Shown here in pieces: positions 57,021-64,000 of a stretch of 64,000 nt of DNA. Numbering within the stretch: the first letter of the stretch is position 1; each line of letters starts with the position of its first letter. A program made the position numbers and the translations under genes. Origin of the DNA: Selaginella moellendorffii (lineage: Eukaryota > Streptophyta > Lycopodiopsida > Selaginellales > Selaginellaceae). The notes beneath the pieces were generated by a model. The model was not told the DNA's origin, made no database searches, and was given only the letters and a program-made list of their open reading frames with translations. The DNA lies in the NCBI RefSeq assembly GCF_000143415.4, contig NW_003314266.1, forward strand, positions 952,463 through 1,016,462, read 5' to 3'.

Positions 57021-60000
57021 ACGCTAAAGTCAGAAAAAATAACAAAGAGAGGAAAAAAAGGAAAAAGAAGAAAAAAAGAAAAGGGAAAACAAGATATAAA
57101 CTTGGACTTCAACCTTGTAAGTTTCCACACCTCCAAAAAATATTTTGAACATGCCTAACTCATCCTCTAAAGTTTCATGGAAGAAAGTGAAGTGAAGTGA
57201 ATGTATTGCATAATGAATATATGCCAAAAGAGATGAAAATTGTATGACAAGATAGATGGAATGGAAGCCATGTTGTGATAGATGGTAAAAAAGAGGACCA
57301 TGTGTAATATGATGTAGCAAGACTCGAAGTAGTAGCCAATATTCTATCGGGATTTTATATAGAGCGTGCTGCAACTTAGGATAAATTTTTGACATTCAAG
57401 AAGTTAAATTTTTATTGTATTGTATTGTTGAAAGTTTGCTTGATAGAGTGATGTTGAAAGATCCCAAGTACCATATGTGTATGGTGTGGAAAGGATGAAA
57501 AATAGAGATAAGGTATTTGTGAAGATGAAATGCAATGGTTGTAAAAGGGAATAAATGTAAGTCGATGGGAATGAAGAGGAGGATGTGCTACTAAAAGTGA
57601 TAGGGATAGAACCTAAGAACAAAGGGAAAAATCTGGGAAATGAATGAAATCTTGGAAAAGTGGAGTTAAGGCCACCCCAAAGCTAGAATCCAAGTTTGAG
57701 CTTGCATCTATAAGAGAAGGTTGCCTAGAAAGATGGAAAAACAAGTGAAAAAAAAGAAGTAAAGAAAAAAAAACTGTAAAACCAAAGAGAGGAGAGATTT
57801 CACCACAAGTGAAGATGGTAGTGAATTAAGTTTTTCCTAAGTGTGTTCATGAGGAAGTTTGCCTCTAGAGGACAAAGGGAATCCTGGAGAATGCCCTAGA
57901 TTCCACAAAAAGTCAAGCTGAAGTCAGGCATAATGATCTAAAGCTTGTGATGTCAAGAGAGTCCAGGATTGCAAGAGACATCAATATAAGACTTTGAGCA
58001 TGATGTCTGGTTGTGCTGGCTGCTCTTGGATGTGGAATGTTAGTGCTTCTGAAGAGGAGAAAGTCACCTTGAGTGTTTGTAGAAGTCTAGTGGGAGAACA
58101 AAGTGTCAATGCATGGGAAAGTTACTGTGACGGTGGTTGAATTGAATCTCCATGATGAGAATGGTGTTTGTGAAGGCCCTATACTTAAGGACACCATAGT
58201 GAGAATTGGAGATGAAATGAAGAAACCTAAAGCTGTATGACTATGTGATGCCATGTTAAAGCGATTGAATGGTGACTCCAAGGTGATGTGGAGCTGCTGC
58301 AGACTGAAGAAGGCTCCTTTGAGTGTTGTAGAAGTCATAAAAAGACTCCTAAGTGTGGCAAAAGTTGAAAAATAGGTTGGAGTTATGTTGCCATAACTTT
58401 GAGGGATGTGCCACATTGTGCTCCATAGCTAGCATGTGCCATATCCAAATGGTGTTGTGAGTAGCTTAGATCCTTGAGTGAGGCTCTTTGCTAGTGAGGA
58501 AAAAGATTTAGAGCTAAGATAGTAGATTGAGTGGTGATAAGAGTGTTGTCCATCAAGCTTGTGGGGATCCATGATAAAGTACATGGATTTGTGAGTGTGT
58601 CTTAGAAAGGTGAAGTTAGTAAACATGGTGGATATGAGGTCCAAATAAAGGACTCTAGAAAGTTAGAATCTCCTCAACGGGCCACTTGTTAGGAATTGTG
58701 TGATCCATGTTGTTCAATTTGTGTGGTTGAAGGAGATTCTGCCATGAGTGTGGAGGCTAGTGTCTTTGAGTTTCCCAAAGTCTTTTGATCACTGAAAGTT
58801 ATGGCCATGACTACTGAAACACCAACAATGTAATCACTCTCAATCACTACTTTCATGTTGTCCCTAACTCCAAGCTTGGCTAAAATTTCACCTGCTGTTG
58901 TTGAGAAGGCTGTGAACTCCTATGAAGCTTGGTCCTCAAATAAAGAGGTTGAGAAGTTGGTCACTACCGGTAGGAAAGATCACCACTTTTTGCTGCCATG
59001 AGCTGTGGAATGGAGCAAGGAGAAGAGCTGCATAAGATTGGCATGTGGCTGGATAAGAGCCTCCTAAATCCCTCTTGAATCGTTGGAAGTGCCCATGGCA
59101 AAACAGTCTAATCAAGTTTTCTCACCATGGGTATTTGACATATCTCTAAAATTGTGGTTGAAGCTTATATTGAAGCAAATTCTGATTGTGATGGGGATTG
59201 TATAGCATTAGAGTAGATGGTTGTGGATAGTTCAATAGTAGCATTGGGTGTAGAAACAATGTGGATGCTAAATCTGGCATCACATCCATCGACACTTGGG
59301 CATATGCTACTATCAACCCAAGGGGTCTCATCACTAGTGGATTTCATGGTGGTGGAATTTCAGCAAGTGAATTTACACTCCCTCACCAATCTTATCATCT
59401 TGGGATGCATATGGCACCTCCAAGCCAACATTGAGACATACTGGAAGAAGGGGATGATGCAAATTAATGACAAAATCACCACCAATAAGCTCTACAATGC
59501 TCATAGTTGTTTTTTGATGGAGAAGATTTTTACTCTTATTTCAAAGCTTAAGCCTACTTCTGTACCCAAGTGGACTGCTTTTCCAACTAAATTGGGCTTT
59601 TATCTTCCTTGAGCTCCTCGACACTCCATCATTGCCAGAAAGCACTGGGTGTAGAAACAATGTGGATGCTATTTTTAGCAATAGATATGGGGAACACCAT
59701 TCCTTAATACCCCTTCTTCAATCCCCATAAAGTCCCTTTCCATCTTTAGTAGTGCTCACCAACATCACCATTGGTATAGGTTCTAAAGGCCTATCCACTA
59801 AGTCCCACTAACTTTTAGTACTTCCTCACTATATAACTATGCCTTTAGTCCTTAAATAAAAGAACCATTCTTCTTCCTTTTTATGGTCTAAGACTTTAGA
59901 ATGACATTTCAAAACATCGTGGCCCAACACAAACTTCATAGGTACGTCCCCCATCTTTTGCCACTAGGGTGCCCCAACTATATGGTTAGCGTGAGGTTCC

Positions 60001-60240
60001 AATGAGCCCCATAAAGTATCTAAGTAAGTAGTGCCACCCATATTTGGATTGGGAGCATTGACTATTTAATTTCCTAGGGAGTTAGAGTTGGCTTTTGAAT
60101 ATTTCACCATGCTACCCCATTTATCCATTTATATTCAATTTAGCCTTCAACTCAATGGTTATATCATCACCCACCACGTAAATGTAGTTTTCCTTAGTCA
60201 CACTAGCCTTTCCTAGCCAAATTAGTTCCATTGGAATCCT
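57021..60240. other. No supported gene
   Basis: Low-complexity and repeat-derived DNA with broken short frames. A 131-codon frame at 59217-59612 has no recognisable motif. Confidence 0.55.
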
Positions 60241-60249
60241 CTTTCTATT

Positions 60250-60490
60250 ATCCCATAGAGACTCACCAAACTTCCTAGGTTTTGGGAGACGATCACTTTA
60301 AGATTTCACCCTTGGACTTGGATTTAAACTCGGAATCCAAATTAGACTTGGACCCAAACTTTGTTTTAGTCTTGGTTTTGGTCTTAGCCTTTATTTTGAA
60401 CTCTATCTTAGACTTCTTCTTAGACTTCATCTTGGACTCTTTCTTAGACTCCTTCTCGGACTTTTACTCAAGCTTGGTCCCAACACTTTT
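60250..60490 (-). repeat. Decayed gypsy LTR fragment with minisatellite
   Basis: GGGAGACGATCACTTTAAGA, TTTCACCCTTGGACTTGGA, then degenerate CTTGGACTC/TCTTAGACT units match the order in the LTR at 13715-14090. Confidence 0.7.
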
Positions 60491-62475
60491 ATGTGTCACA
60501 ACACTTATGATGTGTTATAAGTGAGAGTGGAACTCCCAAAAGAGTGCTCGAAGAACGAACACAAAATGATCAATAAGAAAATTTCTAGAAAGGGACGGAA
60601 CCAACACATCAACTTTCCGAGTAGGAATTTTTAGTCCAAACATGTTACACTTGTTAAACTTCCCCCTTGGCCATTACCACATAACACTCTTTCAGCCCAA
60701 GTTTGGGATTTAAGGATTTATATCTTACAAGCAAGTTCCTTTTCCTTGCTCATTGATGGAGTGGCTTAGATTGTGCATTGTTAGAGTTGCTATTAATATC
60801 CATCTAGAGGTGGTTAAAGTGTGGAGTTATTAGTAAGTGGATGCTTTTAGACATGTTGGCTCCTGAACACATTGGCTCCTAAGAGGTTAAAGTTCTGGAT
60901 GGAGGCAATAATGCTGTTTTATTGAGTGTGTGTTTGCCTTGCAATGGGTACTCTATTAACAAAGTTGTTTTGATATTATCTATATTTATTGAAGTCTTAC
61001 CATTTTAAGCTCTTGAAGAATGATAATTTTTTGTTGGTGCCGTTGCAAAAGAGCTTGTTGTTGACACTCAAGGAGGTCTTTGTATTAGTGAAATTCTGTA
61101 ATGATAGATTCCAACATTGATGGTATTCTCTTTTCCACAACTTTAGGAGTAAGTTAGCAAAAAATCATTGTGATTGGATGCTTCAAGAGGTGGCTAGATT
61201 TATATTAAGCAACCTAAAAGACGAGGCAAAATTCCTTCTCAACCTCCTTCATATACTCAAAAGCTAGACAACACTTGATATTTTTACACTTGATGTTTGC
61301 GTTGGATGGGTACCTTCAATCCTTGGACAAAGGCAGCAACCACAATCTACTTTGTGAGGTTTGGGATTTGGGTGAGGCATAGCTTTCAGTGTTGCTTGAA
61401 CTACTAAATATACTCAATAATAGACTTATATAGTGCTTGGTAGAAGAAAAGAGCTCAGTGTGAAGTTATTGAAGACCCTTCAATAAAACAAAATGATTTT
61501 GCTTGCCTACATCCATTATGACACTATAAATTCCACTATATGACTTTATGTTGATGAAACTCTAAGTAGGAAGAGGTTTTATCTCAAAGTTTTACCTTTT
61601 TCACTATTTCCTGATGTAAGAAATAGTGTAGTTATTAAAAAAAAACATTTTAGGGCAATATGAGGGTTTAATAACTTGCCCAACAGCATTTGGCGGTAAA
61701 AAGAAGGATAAAAATTTGAATGTTAAATTTATCTTTTTTTTTAAATACTATAAGCCAATAGATACTAAATATTTTTAGTTCATACAATTAAATATCTTGT
61801 TCTAGTTTTTAATAGGAAATATATATTGGACACTATTATTAATTTATCTTAGCTTATTTATTCAAGAGATATAAACATAAGATCAAGAAAACCTATGATA
61901 GAAACTCAGAAAAAAAATTATAAATGACCAAAAGTTAGATATAAACTCAGTTTCTATCTTTATCTTTCTATACGTGAAAAAACTAATGTACAACTATATT
62001 AAATATATTCTTGTTCAACAAATGCCACAGTTAGTAGTTCTTTTAAAGATTACGTTAGATATTTAGTTATATACATTAAGTTTGTGCTTGTCTTTTCTTA
62101 AAGATACTAAGAATGTTTAGTAAGTAAAAGTGTTTTGTTAACTAAACTTTAATCTAATGTCTTGACAAAAAACACGCTTATAGGATCAGCCACACGACGT
62201 TTGCTCCTCTGGATTTAGGAGACGAGCTCGGACACGTCCAGCCTAACATTTAAACACCTAAAGGGCAAAAGGCAAATGCCTATGCCATTTTTCTCGCGAC
62301 CATCAATGTTAGATCGGATGAATCACACGAAACAATCGCCAAATTTGCAGTTGATTTCGTTTGTCTTCGACTTTAACAAGAGAATCTCCCGAGCGTGCTT
62401 CATTCTCGAAAGTCCCTGTACACCACCGTGCTACTTTCTCATCGCTAAAACCTCAAAAACATTTGCCAAGTTTTC
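60491..62475. other. No supported gene
   Basis: AT-rich DNA with short frames only; ends as the 3' flank of the PPR gene. Confidence 0.65.
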
Positions 62476-64000
62476 TCAGCTTCCAGCTTCCATAGCCACC
62501 CCTTGCGAAAAATGCTGCTTCACTGCCTCGAGATCCAGCGCTCTCCCAGCTGCCCGAAACCCCCTCCTTAGAACTTTGTACGTGACTTCGTTTGGAGCAC
62601 AGCCTCTCTTCATCATCTCCTGGAAAACATCCCAGGCCGTGTCGACCATGGAAGAATCGATGAGACCCGTGATGAGAGCGCTGTAAGCCTGGACGTCGGG
62701 ATTCACTCCCAGCTTCACCATATCCTCCACAAGCTTCTTCGCCTCTGGGATCCTCCCAGCTTTCGCCAGAGAGTAGATGAGAGAGGTATAAGTGTGGCAC
62801 TCCGGAATGATACCCCTGTCGATCATCTCCTGGAACTGCAAGAAGGCCTCGCTCACCCGGCCTGCCTTCCCGAGACCATCGATCAAAATGGTGTAGCTCA
62901 CCAGCGTTGGAGGAACCTCCTCTTTCTCCAGCATCTCCTTGAACAAGGAGAAAGCGCGATCGGTCTTGCCATCTTTGAAGAGCCCGTGCATCAAAACGTT
63001 GAAAGTCACGGCGTTGGGCTTGATCCCACTCGCGACCATCCTGTCGTAAACACCAAAGGCCTGATCGACCCTCTCTAGCTTGACGTAGCCGTCCATGAGC
63101 GAGTTGTAAGCAAAGCAGTCGGGGCCGACACCCGACTTAGCCATGAGCTCCAAGATCTCGCCCGCGGCCTCCACGTTTCCAATCTTCGAGAAGTTCTGGA
63201 TGATAGTCCCGTACGTGAGAGCGTCGGGAGCGCAGCCTTTCTCGATCATGCTGTCAAAGACGTGCCGGGCCTCCGGAACTCTGCCGGTGCTGAAGAGCAA
63301 GTCGATGAGACTGGTGTAGAGGATAACATCCGGTGCACACCCTCTGGCTGTCATCTCCGTCAAGACTTGGTACGCTTCTTCGGCCCTTCCCTTCGACAAG
63401 TAATAGCTGAGTAGCGAGGTGAAGATGAAGAGCCCCGGCTCACACCCCCTCTCTCGCATTTGCGCGATCACCTCCTTGGCTTCGTTGATCATGTCGAGCT
63501 TGCAAAACCCATGCACGATCGATCCATACGTCACAGCCGTCGGCTCGGGTCCCTTGGTGAGCATCACGTCGAGTAGCTTCCGAGCCTCGTCCATCTTGCT
63601 GGCCTTGGAAAAGCCATCGATCAAAGTCGTGTAGGTGATGGTGTCCGGGACGCAGCCTTTCTGGACCATCTGCTCGAAAACTTTGCAAGCGTCGGGGAGC
63701 ATCTGTGCCTTGCAAAGCCCATCGATGACAACCGTGTACGTTGTTCTCGTCGGGACGCACGACGATCCACTCATCTCCTCAAAGTTCTTGAGACCATCTT
63801 CGATCCTGCCAGCTTTGAGGAGTCCATCGATCACTGCGGTGTAGGCCACCACGTTTGGAGAACAGCCCGCGGTCTTGAGCTCCTCGAAGAGCTCGCAGGC
63901 CTCGTCGATCCTCTTGGAGTCCGCCAGCCCCTTGATCACGGTGGTGTAAGAGATCACATCCAGGCTCGCTTTTGGAGTGACTGCGCGGAAGTAGCTAAGA
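62476..64000 (-). CDS. P-class pentatricopeptide repeat protein (5' partial)
   Basis: Open to the right edge on the minus strand (the frame continues as SYFRAVTPKASLD before the first full motif shown). At least 13 full 35-residue PPR motifs, then a partial one and a short tail (HFSQGVAMEAGS). No E/DYW extension. The stretch from SYFRAVTP onward aligns with SYFHSVSP in the PPR gene at 43643, and the motif order continues in parallel, so the two are paralogues. Organelle RNA binding is expected from the family. Confidence 0.92.
   Translation of the reverse strand, partial: LSYFRAVTPKASLDVISYTTVIKGLADSKRIDEACELFEELKTAGCSPNVVAYTAVIDGLLKAGRIEDGLKNFEEMSGSSCVPTRTTYTVVIDGLCKAQMLPDACKVFEQMVQKGCVPDTITYTTLIDGFSKASKMDEARKLLDVMLTKGPEPTAVTYGSIVHGFCKLDMINEAKEVIAQMRERGCEPGLFIFTSLLSYYLSKGRAEEAYQVLTEMTARGCAPDVILYTSLIDLLFSTGRVPEARHVFDSMIEKGCAPDALTYGTIIQNFSKIGNVEAAGEILELMAKSGVGPDCFAYNSLMDGYVKLERVDQAFGVYDRMVASGIKPNAVTFNVLMHGLFKDGKTDRAFSLFKEMLEKEEVPPTLVSYTILIDGLGKAGRVSEAFLQFQEMIDRGIIPECHTYTSLIYSLAKAGRIPEAKKLVEDMVKLGVNPDVQAYSALITGLIDSSMVDTAWDVFQEMMKRGCAPNEVTYKVLRRGFRAAGRALDLEAVKQHFSQGVAMEAGS

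Noticed and set aside
59217-59612. 131-codon ORF as a gene
   Set aside because: No motif, no splice context, and it lies in repeat debris.

Overview
The window looks like nuclear DNA of a land plant, most probably a lycophyte such as Selaginella. The plant signals are two long P-class PPR genes, a thylakoid-lumen TLP18.3/TPM-domain gene, an exon of a REVEILLE/LHY-type MYB gene, TTTAGGG telomere-type repeats, and several introns of only 38-57 nt. All family calls were made by eye from motifs and from comparison of copies inside the window; no database search was run.

Layout. 1-3741: right part of a large DNA transposon (family 1, copy 1) with an intact DDE-like transposase ORF that is open at the left edge. 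3742-12963: a decayed, AT-rich relative (family 2) with the same divergent gene pair: a transposase pseudogene on the minus strand (3831-6326) and a relic of the second gene on the plus strand (9645-12420). A TLP18.3-like gene (7692-8878, minus) sits between them. 12964-33306: a Ty3/gypsy chromovirus on the minus strand with LTRs of about 1.15 kb. Its right-hand LTR is split by family 1 copy 2, a complete 12.8-kb transposon (20152-32968) with 24-bp terminal inverted repeats and an ATTA target duplication. 33307-37439: mostly decayed DNA with an RVE exon fragment. 37440-43522: two Helitrons tail to tail, one with a Rep-helicase gene (interrupted by a 515-bp assembly gap) and one of 296 bp. 43643-45649: PPR gene. 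47423-48316: secreted protein with a B-type (GNA-like) lectin domain. 48317-62475: retrotransposon debris. 62476-64000: second PPR gene, cut by the window edge.

The most unusual system is the family 1/family 2 transposon. It has two divergent genes. Gene A encodes a protein of about 1,020 aa with a DDE-like core (DN..SENKN and GHTHEDID motifs). Gene B, once its ten introns are removed, is a 4,893-nt frame with one nonsense codon. It joins a ParB-like region, a degenerate methyltransferase-like region, acidic linkers and an FCP1/NIF-type HAD phosphatase domain. More than twenty copies of a 22-24-bp palindrome (arms ATGGCRTG / CAYGCCAT) are spread over the element: in the intergenic promoter region, after stop codons, inside coding exons and inside introns, one of which is only 38 nt long. 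The family 2 relic carries a symmetrically altered version (AGTGCRTG / CAYGCACT), including a perfect 22-bp palindrome at the matching place inside its transposase gene. Matched changes in both arms suggest a selected dyad-symmetric site. A parS-like site read by the element's own ParB-like or transposase protein is one testable idea; an RNA hairpin is another.
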